From NCBI GenBank assembly GCA_963555705.1, contig OY743179.1:17182692-17246691 (forward strand): a DNA stretch of 64,000 nucleotides, written 5' to 3'. Of this stretch, positions 1 through 10,150 are shown piece by piece. The notes under the pieces are model-generated. The model was not told the DNA's origin and ran no database searches. It worked only from the letters and a program-made list of their open reading frames with translations. The position numbers and the translations under genes are program-made. The stretch comes from Ligustrum vulgare. Its lineage: Eukaryota > Streptophyta > Magnoliopsida > Lamiales > Oleaceae. How positions within the stretch are numbered: the first letter of the stretch is position 1; each line of letters opens with the position of its first letter.

Positions 1-530
1 ACATTTGCAATATTGAAGTCTTGAAAGGAATAACATTATTTGTGGACTTTATCTATCTTATGAGTATTCTCCTAAGACTCATGGTAAGATATAGAAGGTT
101 CCTTATGCTCCGGCTATAGGAAGCCTTACTTTGCACTAGATAGGTCATATCTTATGCTGGGGATATTGTTGGTGATTATTAGTTTGATCCAGGATCAGAT
201 CATTGAATAGAGGTACAGCATATACTGAAGCGTTTTCGAAAAACGAGTAAATATTTGCTTATCTATTCAGTTGGTGATCTGATGGAATAAAACTAATTAA
301 GATCTGATTTGACTAGGATTCTCGAGAGTCGTCAAAATTGGAATATAACTGGGAGATAATGTGGTTAATTGGTTGGGAATAACACAATCTTGGATTGTTT
401 GTTATACAATCGTGACTTACATCGAAAGGAGTTACTATCTTGGTTGAGAACATAATCATTAGTGTAATGATGATGTTGACAAGATGGATGATTCGATGTT
501 TCATGTATACTCTAAGGGCAAGTGGGAGAT
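1..530 (+). mobile_element. 3' non-coding end of a Ty1-copia element
   Basis: The stretch has no long ORF. It ends in a purine-rich tract (GGGCAAGTGGGAGAT, 516-530) immediately followed by TGTTGGAATT, the usual polypurine tract and LTR start of plant Copia elements. I infer that it is the untranslated 3' internal region of a Copia element whose pol lies before the window. The ORFs on either strand here are not conserved protein sequence. Confidence 0.6.
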
Positions 531-826
531 TGTTGGAATTATATATGCTCATAGAGTATAATTCACGACATTTAAAAGTAAAATATTAATTGATTGTATT
601 AATATGATGTTGTGTTTGTCCACGGGTCGATTTGATATTACAAATTGAGTGTTTAAGTTGTTAAACACAGAAAGATTCAATTTGTGATTCGATCTAAAAT
701 TAACGTTCACGATCAGTAAATAAATATGGACAATTTATTTTGATAAGATCGTCTCGATTTTATTAAAGTCTGTCTTTGACTTTGGTAATAAAATTGAGAG
801 TACGTTTGGAACGTATTGGACGGGAC
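531..826 (+). repeat. Partial Copia LTR (left arm)
   Basis: It starts TGTTGGAATT directly after a polypurine tract and runs to the loop of the palindrome. The LTR has no CA end before the sequence turns back on itself, so it is truncated. It is the inner part of the left arm of the 421-bp inverted repeat. Confidence 0.6.
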
Positions 827-837
827 CACGTGACATT

Positions 838-1133
838 GTCCCGTCCAATACATTCCAAACGTACTCTCAATTTTATTACCAAAGTCAAAGACAGACTTTA
901 ATAAAATCGAGACGATCTTATCAAAATAAATTGTTCATATTTATTTACTGATCGTGAACGTTAATTTTAGATCGGATCACAAATTGAATCTTTCTGTGTT
1001 TAACAACTTAAACACTCAATTTGTAATATCAAATCGACCTGTGGACAAACACAACATCATATTAATACAATCAATTAATATTTTACTTTTAAATGTCGTG
1101 AATTATACTCTATGGGCATATATAATTCCAACA
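838..1133 (-). repeat. Partial Copia LTR (right arm, inverted)
   Basis: This is the inverted copy of the LTR fragment at 531-826. On the minus strand the LTR starts TGTTGG at 1133, with its polypurine tract just outside (1134-1148). The mirror image continues to 1258 and then stops abruptly. Confidence 0.6.
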
Positions 1134-1259
1134 ATCTCCCACTTGCCCTTAGAGTATACATGAAACATCGAATCATCCATCTTGTCAACATCATCATTAC
1201 ACTAATGATTATGTTCTCAACCAAGATAGTAACTCCTTTCGATGTAAGTCACGATTGTT

Positions 1260-2358
1260 TAAATGTAATGATCCAATTAAATATTCCAGCCCATTGTAAA
1301 ATTCAATCCATATTGCATTGGCCCAGCTAAACAATTTAGCCCACATTGCAATTAATAAAAATGGATCAATTTTACAATTTCTGGGCTACATTTAATTTTA
1401 CCCAAATATGGTCCAACTGATATAAAACCGGTCCAAGTGCCCAATCTTTAATTCTGGCCCAAAGACAAAATCTGGCCCAAAAGAACAAAGACAAAATCTG
1501 GCCCAAAAGAATAAGAGGTCCAAGACTGAAGCCTGATTCACCCAAATCCCTGGGTCCGGGCCAAATCCCCCAAAAAAATAAAAAATTAATCAATTTCTCA
1601 AGCCAGAACTCGGCAGAATCGAGTCAAATCCTCACTCCTCAACCCTTACTCTCCAAGTCCAAGCTGTCGCCCGCGCCTGAAGGTTGAAACCAACCCCTAA
1701 CTCCAAGCCTTTGCCCGCCAACTCCAAGTCTCCAACGAGTACGACTAACTACAATAACCAGCAAGGTTCTTTCAAGTCTGAAGTCTCAATCGAAACTCCA
1801 CCCAACTTGTGAACATTTACCTAAACCAGCCACTTGATTTGGTCCATTTGGAGCTTGGAGGTAGTCTTTTGAGTTTTGAGCATCTTGGTTAAGGTTAATG
1901 GTTGATTTATCATTTATGAAAATGCTAGTGATTAGCATGACCCTGAACCTAATGACCATTGACCGTATTATACATATGTTTTTTCATTTGCAACTAGTGA
2001 TTCATGTCTAATGTCTTGTCGTCTTCTTGATATTGAATTAAAATTGGAGATATTTTTAATTCATTTAATTAATGATTAGCTTTGTTTGAATTTTTATAAT
2101 TTGAGATTTGTGGTTTGTTGATTTAATTTAATTTTGAAATTTGTTGTTTGTGTTTTGTGAAGTTCAATTGTGAATTTCCAATTATTACTTATTCTTTTGT
2201 TTACTTGTCATCTCATTTGTGAAATTAATTTTTCTCTATTTGATTTAATTTTTCTCAAAAAAAAAAAAAAAAAAAAAAATTGAGGACGAACTCCCGTTGT
2301 CCCCCCAACCTCATATAATTTTCGTCTGCGCTTACTAGAAATCCTGGCTACACCCCTG
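1260..2358 (-). mobile_element. Possible hAT-like transposon fragment
   Basis: Read on the minus strand, the stretch begins at 2358 with CAGGGGTGTAGCCAGGATTT. This resembles the terminal sequence of many plant hAT elements (CAGGGGCGGATCCAGGATTT type). It is followed by a poly-A/poly-T run (2256-2279 on plus). A direct duplication of about 25 bp with AAGACAAAATCTGGCCCAAA lies near 1463-1513. No transposase ORF, matching second terminus or target duplication was found, so the assignment rests on one end. Confidence 0.3.
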
Positions 2359-2920
2359 CATTAACACGAGAGAAGATAGCGAGAAATAACCAATTGACTG
2401 TCCAAAATTTTTGGGTTTCAGCTGGAAACTGATAAACCCGAGAAAATAACTCCCACAACAAACCTTCAATGCTGACGTGAAATGAAATTTTATTGGAAAG
2501 AAAAATATCAGAACATGAACAAAATATTCCTTATTACATTACCAATTAACATAAAAGAGTAAATATAATAGTTAATAATCAGCTTATTGTAATCTCATTA
2601 CACATTTCTACATTTGATGTTTTGCAAGTAATAATGGAAGCAAAAAAAGGATCCACAAATAAGTTTTATTTATTACCCAAAAGGCTTAGTTTATTGTTAT
2701 GACGCAGTTAAATCACAGCAAACAAGAAACTGTTGAAGTGAAAATAAAAAGCAGCCTAATGTTTCATTTTGTCTGAAAAAATAGTTCGCGCGCTAAAAAC
2801 CACAAAAAAATAACCCAGCAACATCCTGATTCTAAATATTAAAGTTGAAATATGGTACATGATGTGAATACAATTACCAACTGATTTCGCACCATTCGGA
2901 AAGAAGTAGCATTGAGTTAT
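2359..2920. other. AT-rich non-coding stretch
   Basis: No ORF of note. It is AT-rich intergenic sequence downstream of the chimeric minus-strand gene and may carry its 3' UTR. I looked here for a Helitron 3' end (hairpin plus CTRR on the minus strand) and did not find one. Confidence 0.5.
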
Positions 2921-5063
2921 TTAGGCCTGTTTAGAGTGAAGATTCTTGCAGTAATCCTCTTCCACCAAAACCTGCAAATCCATATATCTTCTATTATTTA
3001 TTTATCATCAAGCATTAAACTAATGACAATGTTTTATTGCATTAGAATATAACATATTGCACGAAAAAATCAGATAATCCTACACGAAGTGTAACTCCAA
3101 AAAAAAAAAAATGAAAAGAAAAAAAGTCCCACAAAATGTAATATTTTACCTTCCCAGCAACCAAACAAAAATTATAATTTAACCCAAAAGTTAAAAGTTA
3201 TACACAACCGCATATATATACCTGATCGGTTACTCCGAAGCTAGAAGAATTTAAAGCCATGATCCTTGCTTCTCTGTGCTTCATATACTGGCACCATGTA
3301 TAGATAAAAATAAAAATAAAAATAGAATGAAAAACAAAAACTAAAAAATGAAGTTGTTTCTATAACAAAATTATTGCAAGAAAACTAAACGCTAGATAAT
3401 CAGCTTGAGAAACTTAATAAAAAAATGAATTATATTAAATACTATTATACCTTTAGTGTGCCTTACGAACTCTATCACTGGAGACATAACATTCCACATT
3501 TCCGAGAGCAGTACGCGAGCATTAACCAATTACAAGGATAATGAGTTAATAAGATTTTGGATATTGGTTAATAAATCGAGAATTGAAAATCGATTAAAGT
3601 AACTTCGTGTCGACTTCGACCAAATACTCAAAAGCTCGACTCAATCCGTTTAGGCAAAATTGTTTGTCACTTCGCCGTTTCGGGGCGCACAAACGAGGAC
3701 CGAAAGAGAATTTTGATTTCTTTGCATGTATTGAAGGGTATATTTGACATTTCAAAAATCAATATCAGATGAATGAGAAATTACGAAAAATTACGAAAAT
3801 CAGGTCAAAATATTTGACCGTGCGACCGCATGGTTGGAAAACCGTGCGATCACACGTCAAATTTAATTTTGGTTTTTTGAGTAAAACCACGCGACCGCAC
3901 GGTTCGGTTGTCCGGCCACAAGACACATTTTCATAAAGGTGCATTGTTTGAAAAGAATGCATGGTTTGGGCATCAACCATTTCGTCCACACCCTTTCATG
4001 ATTTATAAATAGGACGCTTTGGGTATCTTATTCCTCACTTTTTGATATGCAAAACATCTCTCATCCTCTCTTCTCTCCAAAATCAAATTCATTTCATTTG
4101 TTTTGATTTTCATTCATTACATCCTTTAGAGTACATAAGCCTAAATTTGGTTCGTTGTACTTGTGTTTTGGAGTGCTACAAACACAAGTGTAGCCGTTGT
4201 ATCTTGGAGTCGATTGCCGAAATCCGTAGGCACCGTTGCGGGACAAATTCGACTTAAGGACAAAGAGTCCAACTCTTGCCTCGGCTTTGTCCCTCTTTTC
4301 TTCTTCTTCTTGTTTGTACTTTCCTTGTCGTTACTCTGTCCAAATTTCGACTTGGATTTACAAACTTTCATTTTACTTATTTGGCGTCACTATTCGCAAA
4401 TCCATCCAACATAAAATTCAAATTTATATCAAGGCTTTAAACCAAGATCGATTCAAACTCATTACCTTAAGGGAAGGTGAATTATCTTCATCTGAAGCGA
4501 CAATGAGCTGAGTAGCAACAGCAGGATTCCACTGCAGGACGAGGCACCTTTTCTTAGTTGAATCTGAGAAACTGTGAATTGGCAAACTCAAATTAAGAAA
4601 GAAGGTGAATAGTGCTGGGTACCTACACGTTCAATAAATTCGGATCCCAGAAATTTGATAGAAAGCAATTTACCTTATGACTGGCTTTTGTTTCTTTAGA
4701 TCCCACACAACTGAAATTACAGAACCCTACTAAAAGAAGACAGAACCCCCAAAGAACCTATAATGGAAAACTCAACAATCACAAGCTCAAACTGAACCAC
4801 AAATTCGCCGGAACGATGGTGAGAACAAATTCAGAACTATGAAAGCTCCACAAGGAAAACACTCTCGAATACCAAACAATCACAACCTCAAGCTAAACCA
4901 CAAATTCGTCAGAACTATGTTCACACGCCGATCGATTTGGACAGCAATTTCGAAATTATGAAACGCCTAGAAGAACACTCTCGAACCACAGAAGAGGAAA
5001 GCGAAGGCAAATATGATAGTTACCTCGCTGTCGGTGTATATACCAACGCAGAGACAACGTCAT
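2921..5063 (-). CDS. Putative five-exon chimeric gene with SEC31-like WD40 fragment
   Basis: Minus-strand exons are 5063-5024, 4710-4674, 4571-4466, 3287-3222 and 2971-2921 (40+37+106+66+51 = 300 nt, 99 residues plus TAA). All four introns are GT...AG and the phases join without a stop. Residues 14-61 match plant SEC31, the outer COPII coat subunit: VVWDLKKQKPVI, then SFSDSTKKRC, LQWNPAVATQLIVASDED and SPSLK, which is roughly one WD40 blade. The first 13 and last 38 residues (YMKHREARIMALNSS..., ending HSKQA) are of a source I do not recognise. SEC31 exceeds 1000 residues, so this is a fragment and not a working coat protein. A Helitron-like 5' end lies at 5168, suggesting capture of gene pieces. 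Intron 3 (3288-4465) holds an LTR-like block. Alternatively it is an untranscribed pseudogene with fortuitous phases. Confidence 0.5.
3490..4440 (+). mobile_element. Probable solo LTR or LTR fragment
   Basis: The block lies inside intron 3 of the chimeric gene. It has a TATA-like ATTTATAAATAGGAC near 4002-4015. Upstream are repeated CCGTGCGACCGCA / CCGTGCGATCACAC / CACGCGACCGCACGG motifs (about 3825-3910), and downstream is a C/T-rich leader. This is the same layout as the Gypsy LTR at 61.9-62.8 kb. I could not fix the TG...CA ends or a target duplication, so limits are approximate and the family is unassigned. Confidence 0.4.
4776..4990. repeat. Tandem duplication of about 105 bp
   Basis: Two diverged copies lie side by side in intron 1 of the chimeric gene. 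Each begins CAATCACAA(G/C)CTCAA, carries CTAAACCACAAATTCG or a close variant, then ATGAAA and AACACTCTCGAA. The copies run roughly 4776-4876 and 4884-4990. Confidence 0.55.
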
Positions 5064-5099
5064 CTGGGAAACAATGAAACGACACTGTATATATGATGA

Positions 5100-5168
5100 C
5101 GACAGCGTGATCTAAAATGAACAGTAGCGCCCCTTGCGATCTTTTTATATATTAGGATTAGGATAGGA
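5100..5168 (-). mobile_element. Helitron-like 5' terminus
   Basis: On the minus strand the sequence starts TCCTATCCTAATCCTAATA at 5168, preceded by A, and continues into an AT run, then AAAAAGATCGC and GGGGCGCTACTGTTCA. Plant Helitrons start with TC after a host A and often have TCCTATAC...ATATAAAAG and CTACTGTTCA-like leaders. The matching 3' hairpin and CTRR end were not found, so the element length is unknown. Confidence 0.4.
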
Positions 5169-5253
5169 TCTGAGTTGCAGGACACAAAATGCTACAAAGT
5201 TTTATTTTACTCTCAGAGCTTGTGAAAAGATTCTCAATACAATAGATTTATCT

Positions 5254-7434
5254 TTATGTGCTGCATTCTGTTAGTTGTGAAGAAATAAAATCAAGTTGAA
5301 CGCGGTAATTTACATCGGTCATTAGGCGCTCCAAAGTCGCATAAATCGTATTACAGCATGGATGGGTTCTATCATCTACAGAAAACACGTGCACTCGGTT
5401 ATTTATCTGAATCCAACTACATCCAGGATCCTTCTTAACTTCCAAATCTCTCAATTGATCCCGTACCTTCATCTTCTCCCTCCATTTCCCCGACCCTGAA
5501 TACATGTTCGACATGATCACACATGCAGACGTTGGTTTAGGATCCAAACCAAATATCTTCACAGCCACTCGCTCGCCTACTTCCATATCCAACCAGAACC
5601 AACAAGCATTGAGAAATGCAATCAGGAGAATTTTATCTGGTTCAATTGGCATCCCTTCGATGAGCTTCTCGGCTTCCAGCAGATTGCCTGATCGACCTAG
5701 GAGATCCACTACACAAGTGAAGTGTTCTAAGGTTGGGATTATACCATATTGCTCTTTCATCAACCGGAAGAATCTCATTCCCTCGTCTACTAAACCTGCG
5801 CGAGTACAAGCAGATAAGACCGAGACAAAGGTTGCTGCATTTGGATCTATTCCTTGTTCTAACATAAGATTAAAGAGTAAGGCTGCATCAGTGCCAAGCC
5901 CGTGATGTGCATGCCCATTAATCAGTGCAGTCCACGCTGCCACGTTGGGAGAAGAAATGAAGCTAAATGATGCGCGACCATCTTCAATGCTCCCACATTT
6001 TGAGTACATGTCTATAAGAGCCGTGCCAACGTACACATTGGATTCAAATGGAGTTTTTGCTAGATGTGCATGAAGTAGTTGTCCTTGTTGAAGAGAACCT
6101 AGGGACGCACAGGCGTGAAATAGAGCAGAAAATGTTGATCTTGTTTGGCTTATTGATTGTCTGCACATAGTCAAATATAGTTTTAACGCATTTTCATGTT
6201 GATCATTTTGAATGTATCCTGATATCATTGAATTCCAAGTGACAGGGTTCCTTTCTCTCTTTGCCTCATCGAATAGCTCCAAAGCTTTGTCAATCTCACC
6301 ATTCCTGGCATGCACTGAGATCATAGTATTTATAGTAGCTAAGATCTTCACTGGCATTTCCATAAACAACTTTTTTGAATCCTCAACTCGACCACACATT
6401 GCATATGCTTTGATCATCAGATTATATGTTTCAGGATTCCTTTCAACCATTCTGCTAAAAATTAATTCAGCTTCTTCCATCCTACCTATCTGAATAAGAC
6501 CCTTAACCAATAGATTAGTGTTGCTCAAACACGGATTCAATTCTCCATCATAAACCCGCTTGGCATCATCAACAACTTCACAACCAATATAAAAGCTAAT
6601 CAATGCACCATTTATCGAACATTCAAACTCAAATCCCAATTTTATCAAGAGTCCATGAACCACTTTTCCTTCCCACAAGTCCATCAATCTAGCACAAGCT
6701 CTTACTACAGAATCCAACGTAAACTCATTAGGAACTGCCTCGTCACTCTTTCTCATCATCTTAAACAACTCCAAAGCCTTCTGACACCCGTCTTCACTCT
6801 TTGCATACCCTGATATCAATGTAGTCCATTCAACCACACCAGGCCTCGGCATTTCTTCAAAAACCTGCAAAGCTTCACTCAGCAAACTGCACTGAACAAA
6901 ACCAACGAGCATCAAACTCCACACCAACTCATTCTTCTCACACAACTCATCAAAAACTTTCCTTGCTTCCGTGATTTCATAGCAACTAGCATACAAGTAC
7001 AACAAAGCACTCCCCACCAACTCAAATTCCTCATATCCAGATTTCAAAACCAGCCCATGAATCTGTTTCCCATTTCCCAATGACCTCGAGCGTGCACAAA
7101 CACTTGACGACGTTGAAATTGTGGTTTCATTCAGCTTAACATTGGAGTGATGCATCAATGAAATCAAGTTCATTGCTTCTGGATATCTATTACGTTTGGA
7201 ATATCCAGTGATCATGGAATTCCAAGAAACGACAGTTCGCTGGAGCATTGTGTCAAACAGGTTTCGAGCTTTTTCGAGTTGACCAGTTTGGCAATAGTGA
7301 GTTATGGTTTGGTTTGTAGAAATGATGTTCGGATTGGAACCGCAGCAGTAACTCTTGTACAAAGTTGAATCAGATATTGGATTCCTTTTCCAGCGTTGGT
7401 GCTTCCATGGCCAACAAAACGCTGACCTGGACAT
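5254..7434 (-). CDS. Pentatricopeptide repeat protein, PLS class, E-type
   Basis: One uninterrupted 726-codon ORF, as usual for intronless plant PPR genes. It reads as tandem degenerate 31-36-residue helical pairs, with typical motif ends such as VVSWNSMITGYSKRN, NVYVGTALIDMYSKCGSIED and PNVAAWTALINGHAHHG, and P, L and S variants alternating. After the last repeat an E domain follows (about residues 585-690: LLIAFLNACWFW, then LEVKKDPGCSWIQINNRVHVF). An E+-like DRTHP segment comes next. There is no C-terminal DYW deaminase domain. Such proteins bind organellar RNA and E types usually take part in C-to-U editing with a DYW partner, so mitochondrial or plastid location is likely. The specific target cannot be read from the sequence. 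The first ATG at 7434 is used; the N-terminal ~35 residues before the first repeat could be a transit peptide. Confidence 0.93.
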   Translation of the reverse strand: MSRSAFCWPWKHQRWKRNPISDSTLYKSYCCGSNPNIISTNQTITHYCQTGQLEKARNLFDTMLQRTVVSWNSMITGYSKRNRYPEAMNLISLMHHSNVKLNETTISTSSSVCARSRSLGNGKQIHGLVLKSGYEEFELVGSALLYLYASCYEITEARKVFDELCEKNELVWSLMLVGFVQCSLLSEALQVFEEMPRPGVVEWTTLISGYAKSEDGCQKALELFKMMRKSDEAVPNEFTLDSVVRACARLMDLWEGKVVHGLLIKLGFEFECSINGALISFYIGCEVVDDAKRVYDGELNPCLSNTNLLVKGLIQIGRMEEAELIFSRMVERNPETYNLMIKAYAMCGRVEDSKKLFMEMPVKILATINTMISVHARNGEIDKALELFDEAKRERNPVTWNSMISGYIQNDQHENALKLYLTMCRQSISQTRSTFSALFHACASLGSLQQGQLLHAHLAKTPFESNVYVGTALIDMYSKCGSIEDGRASFSFISSPNVAAWTALINGHAHHGLGTDAALLFNLMLEQGIDPNAATFVSVLSACTRAGLVDEGMRFFRLMKEQYGIIPTLEHFTCVVDLLGRSGNLLEAEKLIEGMPIEPDKILLIAFLNACWFWLDMEVGERVAVKIFGLDPKPTSACVIMSNMYSGSGKWREKMKVRDQLRDLEVKKDPGCSWIQINNRVHVFSVDDRTHPCCNTIYATLERLMTDVNYRVQLDFISSQLTECST

Positions 7435-7440
7435 TTCTCC

Positions 7441-7849
7441 ACTGGTTGTCCAGGGGTTTCTTCAAACATAAATTGCTCAAGAACTGTTCAACATGAAAAA
7501 GAATAATGCATAAGAGGAGTGACTAGCCCAATTGTGGACGGGACTCCTTGACCGGGTTTAGATTTCTCTGGTCTTCTTCTCTCTCCAGTAGAGGGCGTTG
7601 TTTTTTCCTTCTCTTTAGAAGGCTCCTCTATCGACATAAAATTATTGCAGATTCAGGCCATTTCCGTTTCAGCTCGATCGGTTAGATACTCGCCTATTAT
7701 CTTCCATTACCGTGTTCTCTTCAGAGACCAGTTGCCCTCCTTTTATTTCTTTCTTGCTTCCAGAAGAAGGTGTGTTTTGCGGTAATTAAAGAAGGTTTTC
7801 ATTCAGGAACTCTTCTTTCCAATATACAGAGGACGCGGTTTTTGGCGGG
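7441..7849. other. Upstream region of the PPR gene
   Basis: Non-coding stretch between the PPR start codon and the hAT MITE. It contains C/T-rich tracts on the plus strand (around 7565-7620). It should hold the PPR promoter and 5' UTR; no clear TATA box or other defined site was recognised. Confidence 0.4.
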
Positions 7850-7857
7850 GTAAACAA

Positions 7858-8252
7858 TAGGGATGGCAACGGGCGGGAATTCTGGAAATTGAGAGAGACC
7901 CGTCCCGAGCGGGACGGGAAATTCTCGAGAAAGGCGGAGATGGGACGGAAATGGGGATAAAAAGGCATCCCCGAATCGGGGATGGGGGGAGGGGAATGAT
8001 CGTCTTATCCCCGCCCCATCCAATCCCCATCTCCAATTAACAAGTTCCATTAAAATTTAAAAAGTCAAAAAAAAAGTCTTATATTATCTGTACAAAAGTC
8101 CTATGATGTCAAATTTCTTGTACAAAAAATTTATTACTTATCAAATTATAAACTTTAAATGCTTATTTTGAAAAAGTTCCTGATTATTAGTTATTAACCT
8201 TATCGAGTTGTATTTTCTTATCTAATCAAATATAAAATAACGACACAAACAA

Positions 8253-8302
<50 letters not shown>

Positions 8303-8559
8303 TGAATGTTCAAATAATGTGTAAAGATTATTGGATTTAGAAAATGTTATGATTATTCTCTGCATGTTTCCTTATATTGTCTGTATAAAATTATTTTAAA
8401 ACTTTAAAAAAACAATTGGGGATGTAAACGGGGATTTTTCCCGCCCCGCCCCATCCCCAATAAAATGGGGACGGGGCGAGGATGGAGATGGTAAATCACT
8501 AACAGGGCGGGGACGGGGAAAGGCATCCCCGCCCCATACTCACCCGGTTGTCATTTCTA
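7858..8559. mobile_element. hAT-type MITE, 702 bp, with 8-bp TSD
   Basis: The element starts TAGGGATGGCAACGGG and ends CCCGGTTGTCATTTCTA, imperfect terminal inverted repeats of the common plant TAGGGATGGCAA family. It is flanked by an exact 8-bp duplication GTAAACAA (7850-7857 and 8560-8567), the size made by hAT transposases. The termini are rich in GGGGACGGGG-like repeats. The interior has no transposase ORF and carries a (TA)n run. It sits about 420 bp upstream of the PPR gene. Confidence 0.88.
8252..8298. repeat. (TA)n microsatellite
   Basis: Uninterrupted TA dinucleotide run inside the hAT MITE. Confidence 0.95.
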
Positions 8560-8693
8560 GTAAACAAAGAGAGATTCAGCAATCTCTCTTTCAAAAAAGG
8601 TTGGATGTCAACCTTAAGCGTCCACACCGCTAGAACTGAATCAAAAGAGTTGTACATAAATGCACAACTTCAAATGATCTAATTTTAAATATC

Positions 8694-9137
8694 ATGTATT
8701 TTAAAGGATTTTTTAGCAACACCAAACATATTAGCAAAATCAGGTTAAAAAAAAAAACAACATTCATTGGCAAAATCCATCCTAAAAACACCCCTGAAAA
8801 TTTCTATCTCCGATCCTCCACCGCCCTTCATGGCCTCCTTTCAAAAGATCCCAATAATGCCCTCTACAACGAAGATGAGGACCTTCTTGATGATGAAGAT
8901 TCTGATGAGAGCTCTGACCAAGACGAAGATATCTATCTGGAAGTTGACGTCGACGAGGATTCCACCTCGTCTTCTCTCTACGTCTGTTATCAATCCACCT
9001 CGTGTTTCCATTTTAGCCGCTTAAGTCACCATCTATTGGAACCAAAAGAAGCTGAAACTTGTGGTTCCAATGGCAGAATAGTATTTTCAAAGAAGAATTC
9101 GAAACATGGTTCCAATGGCAGAATAATACTATTTTAA
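8694..9137 (+). CDS. Hypothetical acidic ORF, 147 codons
   Basis: I do not recognise this ORF. Its middle is strongly acidic (EDEDLLDDEDSDESS, then DQDEDIYLEVDVDED), and an overlapping plus-strand frame is also open for 85 codons. The end contains two direct copies of GGTTCCAATGGCAGAATA (9062-9079 and 9109-9126). No ribosomal or splice context supports the start. It could be an exon remnant or chance, lying between the hAT MITE and AT-rich repeats. Confidence 0.2.
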   Translation: MYFKGFFSNTKHISKIRLKKKTTFIGKIHPKNTPENFYLRSSTALHGLLSKDPNNALYNEDEDLLDDEDSDESSDQDEDIYLEVDVDEDSTSSSLYVCYQSTSCFHFSRLSHHLLEPKEAETCGSNGRIVFSKKNSKHGSNGRIILF

Positions 9138-9139
9138 AA

Positions 9140-9535
9140 TAAGAAAATAGTGAAAATGCAGATTTATTTTGAGCTCGGAATGATCATGATAAATTTTCCC
9201 TTTAATTATCATTGGAATTATCATGGTATATTTTCATTAGAATTATAGCCTGCATTCATATGAGATGCTGTTAAAATTTCTTGATTTAGAGCATGTTTGA
9301 CTAAAAAAAGAGAGAGAGAGACGTTAGTTTATAAGCTGGATCCACAAATTATGTGATTCGAAATTTTCCTTGTGAGCTACATGAAGCCAAACATTCTCCT
9401 ATTGATACCTGTGCTCGTTTTGCTGTCCTCTTAAGATTTAGTTTCTGAGAGCATCCGTTATATATATATATATATATATATATGGGGATATATCAAGTGT
9501 GCACATCCACACACAATGCATCCCTATAACAAGTT
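9140..9535. other. AT-rich non-coding stretch with (GA)n and (TA)n
   Basis: No coding potential. It holds a short AGAGAGAG run near 9309 and a TA run at 9461-9483. Confidence 0.6.
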
Positions 9536-10150
9536 TTCTTTTAAAATAATTGAATTGATTACAAGTTATAATTGATTACAACTTTTAACTTAATCACAAT
9601 TTCAACTTAATTACATTCTATAATGAGTACAATTAATTACAATTTTAACTTTTTTCAAATTTTGTAATTAATTACAATTGTGACCTTATTTCAATTTTAT
9701 AATCAATTACAAATGTAACTAATTAAGTAATATTCTAATTTAATTGTACATTACAAGTTACTCGAAATTTCATTTTCCTTTTAAAATTAATTTAATTACT
9801 TACAAATTGTAATTAATTACAATTTTAACTTAATTAAAATTGCAACTTTTTTTACAATTAATTACAGTTGTAATTAATTAATTATTATTGTAACTAAATT
9901 GTATATTACAAGTCACTCCAAATTTTATTCTTCTTTTAAAATTAATTGAATTGGTTACAAATTGTAATTAATTGCAATTATAGTTACAATTTTCAATCAA
10001 TTGCAATTGTAACTAATTAATTACTATTGTAGCTTAATTATATATTATAAGTCGCTTGAAATTTCATTTTTATTTTTAAAACTTATTGAATTAGTTACTT
10101 ATTGTAATTAATAACAATTTGTAATCAATTAAAATTGTAACAAATTATTT
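9536..10150. repeat. Degenerate AT-rich repeat array
   Basis: The stretch is dominated by variants of AATTGTAATTAATTACAA, which is itself palindromic. On a longer scale a block starting (C/T)TTTTAAAATTAATTGAATT recurs at about 9539, 9779, 9934 and 10074, each followed by a TTACAAATTGTAATTAATTAC-like phrase. The last three copies are about 140-155 bp apart. There are no ORFs. Confidence 0.7.

Larger units (their letters stand above)
406..1258. repeat. 421-bp near-perfect inverted repeat
   Basis: Positions 406-826 and 838-1258 are reverse complements, differing at about five positions by eye, with an 11-bp spacer (827-837). Each arm contains the end of the Copia internal region, the polypurine tract and a partial LTR, so two element ends face each other head to head. 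The mirrored LTR starts lie at 531 and 1133. A transcript through it would form a hairpin of over 400 bp. Confidence 0.9.

Noticed and set aside
313..552. 79-codon minus-strand ORF and its near copy on the plus strand at 1112-1330
   Set aside because: Their similarity is explained by the inverted repeat; the sequence is non-coding Copia end and LTR.
2345..2358. ACTAG near 2345 as a Helitron 3' end for the chimeric locus
   Set aside because: No hairpin lies next to it; the adjacent sequence fits a hAT-like terminus better.
5504..5905. 133-codon plus-strand ORF
   Set aside because: Antisense shadow of the conserved PPR coding sequence.
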